Origin: Phorcus lineatus
Lineage: Eukaryota > Mollusca > Gastropoda > Trochida > Trochidae
Direction of reading: 5' to 3'
Assembly: GCA_921293015.1 (NCBI GenBank)
Contig: OV121081.1
Span: 5,146,001-5,210,000 of the forward strand
Length of the DNA stretch: 64,000 bases
Positions 46,966-60,207 of the stretch are shown here, one piece after another (position 1 is the stretch's first letter; the number at the start of each line of letters is the position of its first letter). A program made the translations under genes and the position numbers. A model generated the notes under the pieces. The model was given only the letters and a program-made list of their open reading frames with translations, was not told the DNA's origin and did no database searches.

Positions 46966-49900
46966 ATGGCAGAAGCCGCAACAGACCTAGATACATTGTG
47001 TGAGAAAACCCGGTCCTCCAACTGTCCAGCCAACTGGGACAAGTGTAGCATCCTGGTCTTCCGTCGGGTTGGAGGGGGTCGGGCGGTGCCGGTCTCGCCC
47101 CAGTACCTCACAGTCGATATCAGTGTCCACACCGACGCACTGCACGCTTTAACACACTCGGACAGGCAGACAGGTAGAATATAAGTATTAATCAATGCTA
47201 TTTCATTTTAATACCTGTACAGACAGGTATGCATGGCTATATAGTTATCTACATACATGTTTTTTTAGTTTGCTTTTAGAAGTTAAGGTGATGAAGAGTG
47301 AGTTTTACAAATTCTTTATTCAGACGTTTCATTTCCTTGACACTGACAATAGAATCTAAGTGAACGGGGTCTATACTGAATAAGAAATGGTTTTCATGTT
47401 GTAGACGGGTAACATTGCTATTTTACGAGATAATGGGGTTCCGATTAATCTTAACGTACCATAATTTGATCCCTCTGTAATGTTGTCCATTTCATTTAAA
47501 ATTTAAAATGAATGTTGACAGTTTAAATGTATGGGTGTTTTTTTATCAAAATGATACTAAAAAACCCTAGTTTTTGCACTGCACTGAGATGTCTCAATAA
47601 ACCGTTTGTCATCCTAACCAAACTACACCGTCTTTCAAATATTATTGTCTTCGCGAGTGCTTAATTATATAGTCTTCACTGAATACAAATAGTAATATTT
47701 TTGAACATGTGGAATGTGATACTCACATTTAAATCAATTGAATCAATGAAAGATTGCTTCACATCCACGGATACCAAGAGTATACATTACAATGAATATG
47801 GTCAAACCCCTCGATATATTCACGACCTTTGCTAATGTTCAAGAATTTTAATGAACCACTTTGCCTCTTGACAATAGCCATTCAGATAGGTTTGTACCTC
47901 GAAATCTATCTGCAAGAGGTCCCCGTGAAGTGACAAAGACGAAGCTGAGTTTACGTGAGTTATGTACACGCGCCTTTCACAGGTACGTTTCACTTCCCAA
48001 CGTAGACACCTGTTGGCTGTTTGCACGTTGGTTCACAAAGACCGTGGTGTATACAGGGTAGAAATGGAGAGATATCGGAAGCTATACAATTGTTTATGGT
48101 TGTTTACAGAAAGGGAAGTAATCGCTCTGTCCTGGAGCTGTGAAGCAGGCACGCCCCCTTGTCAATCCACCATTACCGTACAAGTGAAGGAACCACTCGA
48201 TATCCATAGTGTTATTCTCAACACACTTAGTAAAGATGGTTTTCAGCAGCTTCGTCAGTTCGCCAATATGATGTTCCGAGAACACAAGGCGATTCTCACC
48301 AGCGTGCTGTCCCCTCCTATCAGCTTCGTGTGTGTCCATAGGAACAAGGCTTCCATGGAAACCCTTGCAAACAAGGTTCAAGAACTAGAAAGAAAATTCA
48401 AGACCTGTATACTTGACAATAGTGAATTTGCCTTCGAGTTACACATCCATTATGATCAGTTTCCTAAAGCTGAGAGCTTCGATAGAAAAACAAAGATTTT
48501 CAAGTGAGTATTTTAGTATCGTCAATTTAAACTGGTATTGTTTCAGTATGTTCCATCGTGTAATGTGTTTATTTCTGAAGAATATACTTCTTGTTCGTTG
48601 ATACATTATTGAATTTTCCTGAACAATGATAATGAATGAGAATAAAATGGTACTTACAGGGATACCGGAAGTGAACCTGGGAAAACTCTGCGGGCGCAAG
48701 GAGGTATTTTCAATTGCATTCTCTGCTTCGCGCATACAGTAACGATGTAATCATACTTATGAAAAGTATCTTATTCTGTTTCATATAGTTCAGTGGTCGA
48801 TTATTTCTATGACATTAACAAATATAGATAATGAAGAAGATATCATAAAAGACATTCTTCGTACACTGCAAGAACCGTTCATCTTGATATTCACTGTTAT
48901 GAATTTACATTCTTTACCTAGATGATGGACTGAACTTCGAGGATCTTGTAAGATTAGAGGAACAGCTGAAGTCCCAGGCTGAACACGTAGAGGCCGTCTT
49001 CAGAGAACAGAAGAGAAGGAACACCGCCATGAGATCAATGCTGAGGTCCGTCCCGGAGAGTGAATCTGAAGCATCTGTTGACCTTCCAGCAACACTGAGG
49101 TCTGTCCTGGAGGGTGAATCTAAAGTACCTGTGGACCTTCCAGCAACACTGAGTAGAGACGCCGGTGATGGCGCTGAGAAACAACCTTCTAAACCTATCA
49201 CTTCACTGGCAAAACTAGCGCTAGAAAAATACACATCCAATTCTGTCTGTAAACAGGCTGAACTCACGCCAGAAAATCAACGTAGAATATCGCCACTGTC
49301 AAAGTTGAACACTCAGAGACGTGAACCGACGGCTTCTCAAACTCTTTCTTTGCCAAATTCAAAATCAGACACTGGAAACCTTACGGTGTCCAGTGACTCG
49401 CGATCTAATGCTCAAAAAAACACAACGAAACTGTCGCTCCAAGAGCTTCAACCGAAGTCTTCTACATCTAAACAACAAGTAAACGAACAATCAAACAAAC
49501 TTGCTTCAAAACCCTCACAGGCTCCCTCCAGAAAGGAAAAGAAACCGACCAATAATCAACCAAAGTCCTCTTCAGCTAATGAACAACAGAAATCGTACGT
49601 ACAAATTCCATATTTAAATATGACTTTTTAAAAGAATACATCTATTTTCATATCTATTTCAAACTCATTTTTATTCTGTAAGATAGTTAGAATTTAACAA
49701 TTTTATATTATAATGTATGCATACAATAAACACTGAGGTTATTAAACTATGTTCGAGATTATTCTAGCCTTTGTCATCTCTTTCCATTCCAGTGGTCATT
49801 GTTCAAAAGGCAACCGTAAATCATTAGAAGACATGGTGACAAGTATGATTTTACTAATAAACACCATTCTTTAACATAAGATTAACATAAGGAAATAATT

Positions 49901-52900
49901 CTAAATTTGAAAAACAATTTGAAATAAAAGAAGACTTAGATTTATTCATTTCAGAATGAAGCTCTTAGTTTTCATGTTACTCAATTACTTAGAGTTTTTA
50001 TGTGACCTGTAAAAAGACTAAGTTAATAGCACAGAACTAGATTGTGGTAAACAAATATGAAGAGGATGCTAAACGAGCTACCATTTCAAATTGTTTTTAT
50101 TAAACGTGGTACTGACTTACTGTTGTGTTTTACAAAGATGAAGAGTCGCCTCCCAGAGCACAAGGTATGGATACCTTCCTGTGTTTTCACACCACGGACA
50201 AACAGGAAACAGACAAGAACACTAAACAGCAGATGAAAGCTGCAGCTCTCAAGTACATTAAACGTGAGCACTGATCACTAGAAACCCTGTTATGAAAGAG
50301 AATTTACTAACATAGAGCTTGTGTCATAACATTTTGTGTGATTGCGATATGTGTATGAATACGTTATGTAATTTTTATGTCTTCCCACGAACGGTAAAGA
50401 GAAATAGTGTTTTGGGTTGAGTTTTCACCGGCTTCGTGGATGTACCTTTTGGGGCCTCAGTTCTTTTACAGTTATATTTGTTACTGTTTTCATGGTATCA
50501 ACTTTGAACTGTGTCTTTTACGGGTTGTGATCGTTTCCGGAGGATAATTCGAACAGTATCACCAATTATCACCATACTTGCATGCTATATAGCCTTTATC
50601 TCATGCTTATCTATGCTTTTTGGTGGGTTTGTTTCCATAACAACCATCAAACTTTATCGAGTGTTTGTTTCGAACGTAATGATGAAACTGCTAGACCCAT
50701 CTTCATGGTACTTTGATTTTTTTCTTTTCTGTTTCTACGGCTACAATTTTGACTTTGTCTTTTTTAAAATAGGGTATGATTGGATGCATCATTCTTTAAC
50801 TTACTTTGAGAAATGGGGAAAGGGGGACACATCTTTTTTTTAATATTAAGAACACTCCCTTGATCCGTTCAGTCATTTCATCTGACTTGCATATTCATCC
50901 ACAAATACAAAATGTATTGAAAAATATTTACATGACCTTGAACACTGCCAATCAAAATTCGTCCGTTTGTCTGCTCTGCATGTAAGCTATATAACACTCG
51001 AAGCGAAAACAGGATGCTTGTCTAAAACAATATGCCATGGAGGTTAATAGCATACTAAGCGCAGGGTGGATCATGATGTAGAAGTCTACTTTAAGTAAGG
51101 ATTAAAACGCATTTGATTTACGTATGGAAAACAGCTTGGCCAGCAAAAGGAGATCATAGAATTATCGGGTCATGTCTACGATGTATCCCGAGTATACAGT
51201 GAAGAAATATCGGAACGGTACATCGTCCAGTTTGTTGTTGTTTTTTCAATCACATGTCAATAATTGAAGCTAAATATTTTATATTATACTGAACCAATTA
51301 GCATTAAAATAGTAATTTTCAGAAACTGTTAGCACGGCTCTGTAGGAAATTTCATTCAATATGTCCTGACTACATTTTCAGGTTTAGAGGGCATTGCGGA
51401 TGAATATGGTATCAAAGAAAACGTTGCACTCGTAGCCAAAGACAAAAACTCATGGATAAAGCGAAAACCAACGAGTGATTACTCACACGTCAGGAGCCAT
51501 ATTGGTGAGTGTGCTTTAGTCAAGGAAGTAAATTGAATGAAATTGTTGTACCAGAATGTAACTGAAAACAAAATGAAGGATATATATATTTCCTTTATTC
51601 ATAACCATGTATATGTTAATATCATTATACTCCCGCCTGACAACGTAAACGGGGGTTAAAAGCGTCCACTTGTCCGCGCGTCTCTCCGGAGCATATCCCT
51701 CAAACTATGCATATTATACTATATTTCTATTTTTATCATGAATATGGTTATTACTCGTTCAGATGACCATTTAATGTCACATTGGTCACGCATGGACGTA
51801 TGTCATTCTTTTAACAATTATCTTTCTAATTTGACGTTTCTTTGTTGTAAGTGGGAATTGGGGGTATGTGAGCCCAGCTCGCTTCTACACTTCTAATAGA
51901 TCTTTCATGTGTACCTTAGAAAATCTCAGCCTTGATTACCCGACTGCTTTGTTAGACGTTTTGAAGACTGTCTTGGACTTCCTGCCATCGGGTGAGTCTG
52001 TCGTTTACCAGTTTGTTCTTCAAACTTTATCAAAGGAGGTGAAGCAAACCTATATTTCGTTCATATTTCTCATGCAGTGATACTAGGTCTTATTTACAAT
52101 TATGGCCGCACTTAATTTACCACATTAGGAATTCGGAAAAATATGTGCGTATTCAGGTTATATAGTAAAAAAATGATCTAGAAGAAGTAATGCATTAAAT
52201 CCGCATGAACTACAATATCGGTTTTAGAGAACAAAAAACGACAGTCGCTATGGTTAATGCAACAGCGTTTTCGTTAAGGAATCTGCAAAGTTAGAGGTAA
52301 ACTTAATTATATGATAAAGAGTATATCATCTATTCTACCATGACATTTTATAATCCTTGTTTTTGATTGGTTTATTTCATCGTCGAATCTACGTTCGAAC
52401 ATGATTTTTTAGATAGCCGACTAACCGCGTTTGAATACATCTGCCTCAAGGCTCTATGCAAAGAGAGACGCAACAGCACTGTGCGGAGTTTGACGCTAAA
52501 CATTATGAAAACGTGCTTTTGATAGCCTTCTGTTACCAATTACCATTAGGCATACATACTTCTTAACGCTTATATAAACAGTCTACTACTCAATCACATG
52601 ATTTGTTTGCATTAATGCGGAAAACGTTTGATTTCAAGCCACGATGACTTGATCAGACTCGGCCACGATAGTTTTCATTCTAACACTGTGACGTCATGGG
52701 CTTGTGAAGTGTGACATGACGTCACAAGACTGATCACGTGATCAGCTTAAGGAATTCGGTATCGGCCATTTTGTTTGAGGTGATTCAGTACTTTTTGGAA
52801 GTCAAATTCTCATGTTTTATGCTGGTGCAATGAGTTTGAAGAAAAACTCAATGCTCTGACTTGTTAACTTGACAATTCTTTTATTTTTAACGTTCCCTAC

Positions 52901-55900
52901 TCTATTTTTTCACTTCAATAATAGTTCAGGTGTTACCCATTCTACCTATTTCAAATGGAAATGCCTATGACCGCGTCACACCTAAACTTTCGCGACATCA
53001 AAGAAATGTAATTTAAAAGTTTATTAACTCGTCATGGTAGAATGGAGATAAACCAATTGTGTTTTTAATTTTTTGTGATTCGAACGTAGATTCGAAACCT
53101 GTTGATTTTAAATTCGAAGCCTCACGCTACGCGTTCGGCTCCGAATGAAATCAACAGGTTTCGAATCTACGTTCGAATCACAAAAAATTAAAAACACAAT
53201 AGGTTTATCTCCTAATTGTTTTAAGTTATGCGGTTATGCTACATTCAAAATCTGAACATTTTCCTAGCTGTGCATTATCGACCGTAGATTTTTTTTATAT
53301 TCCAAAACGACATTGGCCTATAGGTAGATAAATTGATAAAAAGCTAAAGTGAATACCTGTGTCTTCATATGATCTAAAAAAGGAAATTTGAGCGGACAAA
53401 TGTGTGCTATAATTTCCTATGGATATATTTGAATGTAAAGAAACCTACATAAGAACTTTAATGTCTTCTTCTTTAAAATAATAAAGTTTTCGTTAATTTA
53501 ATTACATTTGCATCATTACTTTATTTTTTATGTAAAACCTGAGTTCTTTATGAAACTGAAAAGTTAAACGTTATCCACTTCTTCTGTTTCTGACAGGCCA
53601 TGTTATGGATCTGGGGAATGGATATGTGATTGGTTTGCGGTTGGTTATAATCAGCAACCATATGACATTTTGCTCTGCCCAAGGATTATTCATCCCATAC
53701 CCTATCGACGTAAGTTCGAGCTTAAATTACGCCTCGATATCACAAAGACCCCTCAGTTATGTTCAACAGAAACCGGCAACTTCGAGTAGATCTTCCTTCA
53801 CCTCTTAGACAAGGGTATGCTTAGCCACTACTGTCTACTTACATTGAGAACACTTTATGATAGCACAAAGCTCCTAAGAAGAAGTGTATGCCTATTTTAT
53901 TATAAGGTAAGCTTTATGATGATGGAAACTTTAAGTTTATCTTCTACTAGACTTAGCGTATAATTTGTTTTATACTCAAAATGATTCTCTGCTATAAACT
54001 GAGGATCGAGTGTTAAAGAGTTCTCCAATCTAAGTATCTGAGCCACAGCTAAAAATAGATTTATATCAACTGCATTATAACTATTTTAATATACTACCGA
54101 TAACTAGGATACTATCTAAAGTATTGCGATATTCAGACTTCTTGAATCATAACAGCCCTAGTAAATGGACGATATATCAATTTATATTAACTTATTTTCA
54201 GAGAGAAGAGTTCGTTCTGATCAAAGAGGCTGTTGATACCATCCGCGATAAATGTATGGAATTGATAGGCTTGGTAATGGTCGGTGATGCAGATAGGGTG
54301 AGCTACAACTCAAAAGAAGTGAACACCTATATCTGTGCTTAAGACTTTTCTGTGCAAAGAAAAATAAAAATTTCTAAGCGAAAATCCTGTTGAAAGGGGT
54401 TTAGTATTCTTTCGATAGATACTGTGTACAAAACATATGCCGTAGTCAAACACAATGGCGTTTACCTGAAAGCATTTAGGAGGAGAAGAACCTTATCGGC
54501 ACTCGTTTTTGGTAGGAGATGCATGTATGATTCAATATTAACTATTTCATTATATCGTAAATCACATTAGTTTTCATTAAAAAAATTATCTTTCCAACAG
54601 AGGGGTTTTTTTTTTTAAAAAAGAGCCGAAATTTCACCACCTTTGTTTGTTTCAGAAATTTCTACATGAACTGGAAAATATGTCAGGTCTCATTTGTTAC
54701 GAGGTGGCTGATATTGACAAAATGGCGAACCATCAGCTGGCGAAAGTACGCGATTTTTTTAATTGATGCTTAATGGAGTTTTCAATAAGAAATATTTATG
54801 CTAGATAGTTCAGGGAGATCCATGATTCTTTTTATTGAAATATATTTATGTCTGAGACATAAGTTAAAATTTTCGTCCGAAAATTCATACTATTTCATAG
54901 TTGTCGACATGTTATTGTCTTTAATGTCACACTATACAACTTTAACCTTCGACAGATAACGTTCATCTATTTTTTTCTACATTCTGAACATATCTTTGAC
55001 CATAGTTTATGATTTACCAATGACAGCCTTTGACACTTGTCATATAAACCCTCGTCAGAAAAATCAGACGAGATCATCATTTTCAATTTAGTCAAAGACC
55101 AATCCATCTCAAATGGAATTAAAGATTATATGGTCTGACCCCTTGTTTGATTCAACTGAGCCTGTTTAGAATTGATACATCACTAATCAGATGGTCACCT
55201 GGCAAATCATAATGAACAGTCATGGTGTTGGCATTCATGATTGGACTAAATTCAACCAGTGTGTGTTCTTTAATAAAAAGCGCGTCTGTTGCAGGTAGCG
55301 GGTGAGAAGATGGTATCATATTTTCTAGAACAAGGCAGGTCTATGTCAGGAAACGTTCGAGCTGATACTGACAACTTGGTGGAAGTGTTTGGCTCACACC
55401 TGGATACTGACAGTCAGGTATGCGTCTTGGCAATTGGTTAAACGAAATCAAAGCTTTATCTACAAACATACAAACACAAACTGTCACCAACAATATTTTT
55501 CAGTAACTTTAACGTGATCAGTGCTGAGTTCGTATTCAGACTGAGTATGACTTCACATTGTCACAATTGGAAATTAGGCATAAAAAAAGATCTTCAACAA
55601 TAAGGTAATAAATAGGTAATAAATTCGTTAGACTATATTTTGATAGGGTGTACGGGACTGTTAGACCGTTGTAGATTTCACATTTTCTTTGGCAGACGCC
55701 TCACGGAAGACGAAGTCTGCAACGGTCTTACAGTCCTGGACACCCTTACAAAATACCGTGTTACTAATAGTATTAGACATTCAATACATTATGAAAGTGT
55801 GACAAATGTACCATGCTCTCCCATTAATAATTTAATAATTAGAGTTCATTTGTTTAATTGAAGAATAAATGTTTCTGAACAAGCAAAGAAGTTAGGGTAA

Positions 55901-58900
55901 TGCTGCATGCTTTACACTTTAGTACAGGAGTAGTCTAGTAAATGATTACGTTTGGAGCTCCTATTCGATTATGAAAGGCAATTATACTATGAACATGTTT
56001 TGGTTTCAAATTAACGAGTATGATGGTATGATTCAATGATGAATTTGTTTTGACAGCAAGCTTTGAAAAATAGTATAAGGATGATCATGATAAATCATGG
56101 TCACGGTTCAAATAAAAGCCAATCAGAAGAAAATACCGTGCTAGACCTACCACCTTTGGGAAGTCGGGTAGTTCGGGGTGCGGATTGGAAATGGAGCAAT
56201 CAGGATGGCAAAGGGCCTGGCACCGTCATAGAACATCGTTTCGGTAAGTAGTGTTATCGATTTAGAATCGAGCTCATGTAAATTCATAAGACTATTCAGA
56301 CAGCCAGATACACATCATGGAGCAGCGTATGGAAGAACAATCTCATTGAAATCAGATCGAAACTAAAATTGTCCCTCGTACCTCGCTGCATTCAAGAAAC
56401 GTAGCGAGGTACGAGCGATTAGTTTCGGGCTGATTTCAATGAGATTGATGGAAGGATGCATTGAAAGGGAGGGAGTTATATATTATTCACTTTGAATTTC
56501 ATCAATGTCAATGCATGTGCAAATATGTAAACGTAAACATATCTTAGAAATGAGAAAGCCTCAACTGGTTGGTTCTTTGAACATGTTACCATAGTAAAAC
56601 CATATCTTAAGTTAGTAGAGTTATCGAACATCTCCAAAGAAGGGACTGGTTATGGAAAATATCTGACTTCACCATAAATATCAAAATTAAAGATATTGTG
56701 TGATGTGTTTGACAGAAATTTGAATTCTAATGTCGATATAACTGTCCAGTAAAGTATAAAGTCCAGTCATAGAAAGTTTTAAGGTTATTACACCTGTAGG
56801 AGCCGCTACTTTAACGATGACTCGTATCCCCTTCAGGAGTCTCAGTACTGGTGGAATGGGACAGTGGAAACCGAAACATCTACAGATATGGAAACGAGGA
56901 TGCCTATGATGTCAAAGTCGTCCATGATCGACCGAAACAAAACAAATCAAATTTCTCAATAGATAATGGTTGTGAGGTTGTCAGAGGTACAATGAAAACA
57001 TTCCAAATGCACATTTACTGTCATCTTCCTATGCATGGACTAATCTTACACCAGTCTCAAATCCTTGCTAAGATAGGCCTTGACGCATTTTCCCGTACTT
57101 TTCTGTGCTTGTCGCAGAGGCTGCTCCGACGTATCGCGATAGTCTAATAGGAATCATTTTCGCCGAATTTTGAATGGTTGGCAGCAAGCTTTAAATTAGC
57201 CAGTGATGAGACTGGTGCAATTTATAGCCATGCGGGGTAAGATGAGTTACTGTGTGGGCTATGACTTCTTTACTTTTCTCTAAAACACAACATCTGGAGT
57301 CTAAGAGCAAGCACATATTTTATACTAACTCGGCTCTTTGGGCCTTGGCACTGTTAATTCTAAGGAATGGAGAGTTCGTCAGTCATTAACCTTTTCCTTT
57401 GAATAGACATGATTTCCTGATGGTGAACTAGAAGTTGTTACTTGACGGCTTTCAAAAATGCCAAATTGCCTCCTTTCGCATTTGGCATAAATATAAACAC
57501 ATTACTCTCCTGGACTTTAAAGAGCCACTCCGTGATTTTCAAAACATATTATTTACCTTTGATACGAACCTAAATGTCTTATGTGGTGATATAAAATCAA
57601 AACATCTTACCTTCTCATGTCCAAAAGACATATTTATGACAAATACTGGTTTTCCATGAAAATCTAAAAACATGCACAGGGGTGTAGATATCACGTCCAA
57701 TATATATAGATACTAGTTATAAAACCTAACAAACACTATCAACTCCTAACTGCCCTCCTGGCTGTTTTAGAAAAGTCTCCAAAATTACGTTAGGCTATTT
57801 GACGCGCGCCACTGTTCGGTTTTCGATCATAATTGCGACGTTCTACCTTTATTTTGTCAATAAGCTTTAAACTGTGTCTTTTTGGTAACAGTCGATACTT
57901 CGCGATCAAAAGACACCATTGATTTCCTGCTATAAACTGTTGTAAGGTTTTTCAAAGAATGACTACAACACATGTTACCCTTCCAAGAACACCATACCTT
58001 ATGGTAAAAGACAAGTCATCATATTCGGGTGTTCTCTTATTACTGTAAGTTGGATGGATGACACTACAAAATACACTGGCATGCGCTCGCAAAATGGAGA
58101 TACCGGATCTAGTCGTTTTCGGTCAATTTGATGACCACAGACTTGCCACTAGGCCAACCTTCATGAGATGACCACAGACTCTAGAAATCTTAAATAATGT
58201 ATCCAACCTCTTTGACTAAGCAGAATTTGAATTTCAAATTTGGTGACTCCTTAACTTATGAGAACTATGATTTATTATTTTTAGATTTGATGACCCCATG
58301 ACTCTGCAAATGGTGCCCCCTATCCTACATACGTAACATATGACGCCTAAACAGCTACATACATGTAGCAAATCGCCCACGTGCTCATCTTTGATTTTAA
58401 AATATCTATTCAACGAAAAAAAGTTATTTCTCCATTTGGTGTTGTAGTCCTCAGTAATGCGTCTTTGAAACCCAGTATAATGACTATAATCATGGAGGTG
58501 CTTAACGTTTTCGCAGTGTTTCTATGTTTCTAGCAGAATTCTCCCCAAAAGTATGAGTTCAAATACATAAAAAATATTTTTAACTTTATAGGTCCAGATT
58601 GGGCAGCTAACAGTGACGAAGATGGCGGAGAAGGGAATGTGGGTGTGGTCATACCTGGTGCAATCTTTGGTGAGCTGTCGGTACGTTTAAATGGAAGCGC
58701 AATAGGAGGCGACATACCTTGAACTCGTGTGGCGTTTGAATGGTTTATAATATACTTATGACTGAATGAAACTATACTGAACCTATTGTTGACATTACGT
58801 ACGACTTGTCATCATATTCATCAACATATTTTTAAAAAATTCGAAATAACATGATATATTTATCACAACGGTTTGTAAAATTGCATTTGGGTTTACATTT

Positions 58901-60207
58901 TATAATAATTTTTGCTTTTAGAAATTGCTGTTGATTATTTGAATTTTGGTGCTATTTCAAACGGATTTAATACAGCTTTGCATTAATTCAAATTGGTGTA
59001 TCTGCTTGATGCATATGAATTACTAATATGGCAGATGTTCAGCTTCCATATTTAAAGAGAAAGTTACGTGTGCAAAGCAAAACTCGTATTAATGTCCATA
59101 TCGTTGTGGAGTTACATTTAAAATCATTTTAGAAAGACATCAATTGCATGCACGTATGTGTACTGGGATTTTTTTGATTTTTTAAGGTGCGCTGGCAGAA
59201 AAACGGCGCAGTAAAATCATATCTATTTGGAAGGGAGGGAAAATACGAGGTGATGCTGAGGTATGTGGTTACTTGTTTATGATATATATACGCTTAACTA
59301 TAATGATAAGGCCATAATTCTAAAAATAGCATATCCATAATAAATGACGTTGTTCTTTTCTAAGGGACACAACTGAACCGTGTATGACAACTAAAAAGAC
59401 TGAAAACACAGCTGAATCATGTACAACAACAAAAGAGTCTGCAGACACAGCTGAACCATGTGCAACAAATAAAAAGACTGAAGATGATTCTAAAATGGAG
59501 TCCACAGGGAAATCTCCAGAGGAGTCACATGTGTCATCACGGGCATCTTTACTGGAAGAGTCACATGTGTCATTACGGGCATCTTCACTGGAGGAGTCAA
59601 TTGACACGCATCAAACACAGTCACCAGTGGAGGAATTCGTGTGGCAGTGGCAGGACAATGGCGTGACGTGGCGACCCTACTCTCAAGAAACATCTAAAAA
59701 ACTGGAAGCGTCTTACAACCGGCGACCGACTGGGTCGTGCTTAGTTAAGAGAGGCACATCGAGGTATTCAATCTTCATACAGAGTACCTTATTTGAAAAG
59801 CAAATTGACATAATCGACATCTTTATTTTAATCTTGAAGCATTCTATTAGTTATATTGGGTGAAAAGAAAGAGGCCAGTGTTAAAAGACATCATGAAATC
59901 TATCTAAAAGGTGACCTTTTAAGAATGAATGATATGAAATAGCTATATTTATTAACGATTCTTTAATACTAAATATTTTAGACTACCAACCTATGATTGA
60001 TATCTATTGATGACGATTACTCTTTCTTTTTTTTCTTTTTTTTATTAAAACGTTTTGAGGCGTATCGTTTCATATGACATATAAAGAAGTTTTCCAATTG
60101 TTTTGAAATTCAGTTGCAGGGTATTTTTCATCAAGATGGAAGAGAAGGATTTAGGGGACAACACGAGGAGGATGGTTCAGAGGACGAACAGACATGGGTC
60201 ATACTAA
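46966..60207 (+). CDS. VWA-like, twin MIB/HERC2, WWE domain protein, 18 exons
   Basis: Exons: 46966-47173, 48110-48503, 48660-48703, 48922-49594, 49793-49842, 50138-50263, 51382-51504, 51878-51991, 53597-53709, 54202-54297, 54656-54745, 55295-55417, 56057-56243, 56837-56986, 58592-58680, 59187-59260, 59365-59763, 60120-60207. Phases match at every junction; total 3141 nt, 1046 residues. An in-frame TAA lies 12 nt before the ATG. Regions: 1-~220 unrecognised; ~220-440 Ser/Lys/Gln-rich linker; ~465-615 VWA-like fold (KQQMKAAALKYI, IADEYGIKENVAL, PTALLDVLKTVLDFL) lacking the metal-site motif; ~750-812 MIB/HERC2 (RVVRGADWKWSNQDG, WDSGNRNIYRYG); ~822-885 a second (EVVRGPDW, GNVGVVIPG, GREGKYEV); ~885-970 Thr/Glu/Ser linker; ~973-1039 WWE (WQWQDNG, WRPYS, LEASY). 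MIB/HERC2 and WWE domains are known from ubiquitin ligases; WWE domains often bind ADP-ribose polymers. No RING or HECT is seen. The exon 8 acceptor at 51877 is the weakest junction. Confidence 0.8.
52689..52745. promoter_or_regulatory. Two CRE octamers and a 16-bp E-box palindrome in an intron
   Basis: TGACGTCA occurs at 52689-52696 and 52717-52724 in an inverted arrangement (GTGACGTCATG...CATGACGTCAC), followed by the palindrome CTGATCACGTGATCAG (52730-52745) with a central CACGTG. These are textbook CREB/ATF and bHLH binding motifs. They lie in the 1.6-kb intron between exons 8 and 9 of the 47-60 kb gene. Function is inference; they could also be part of a transposed palindrome. Confidence 0.4.
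53044..53212. repeat. Long near-perfect palindrome (foldback) in an intron
   Basis: Left arm 53044-53109 (GGAGATAAACC...CCTGTTGATTT) pairs with right arm 53147-53212 with about one mismatch, and an inner stem (ATTCGAAGCC/GGCTCCGAAT) leaves only a short loop. A partial relative, TCGAATCTACGTTCGAA, lies at about 52384. It probably represents a foldback-type MITE. Confidence 0.9.
56338..56447. repeat. Inverted repeat in the intron between exons 13 and 14
   Basis: CAATCTCATTGAAATCAG...CTCGTACCTCGCT (from 56338) is mirrored by AGCGAGGTACGAG...CTGATTTCAATGAGATTG (to 56447), with arms of about 48 bp and a few mismatches. It is a different sequence from the 53.0-kb palindrome. Confidence 0.88.
57522..57790 (-). 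repeat. ~285-bp dispersed repeat, copy B (inverted)
   Basis: Reverse-oriented counterpart of 37612-37895, here in the 1.6-kb intron between exons 14 and 15 of the 47-60 kb gene. It starts AGAGCCACTCCGTGATTTTC and ends AAAAGTCTCCAAAATTACG. The 74-codon frame at 57435 is a by-product. Confidence 0.72.
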
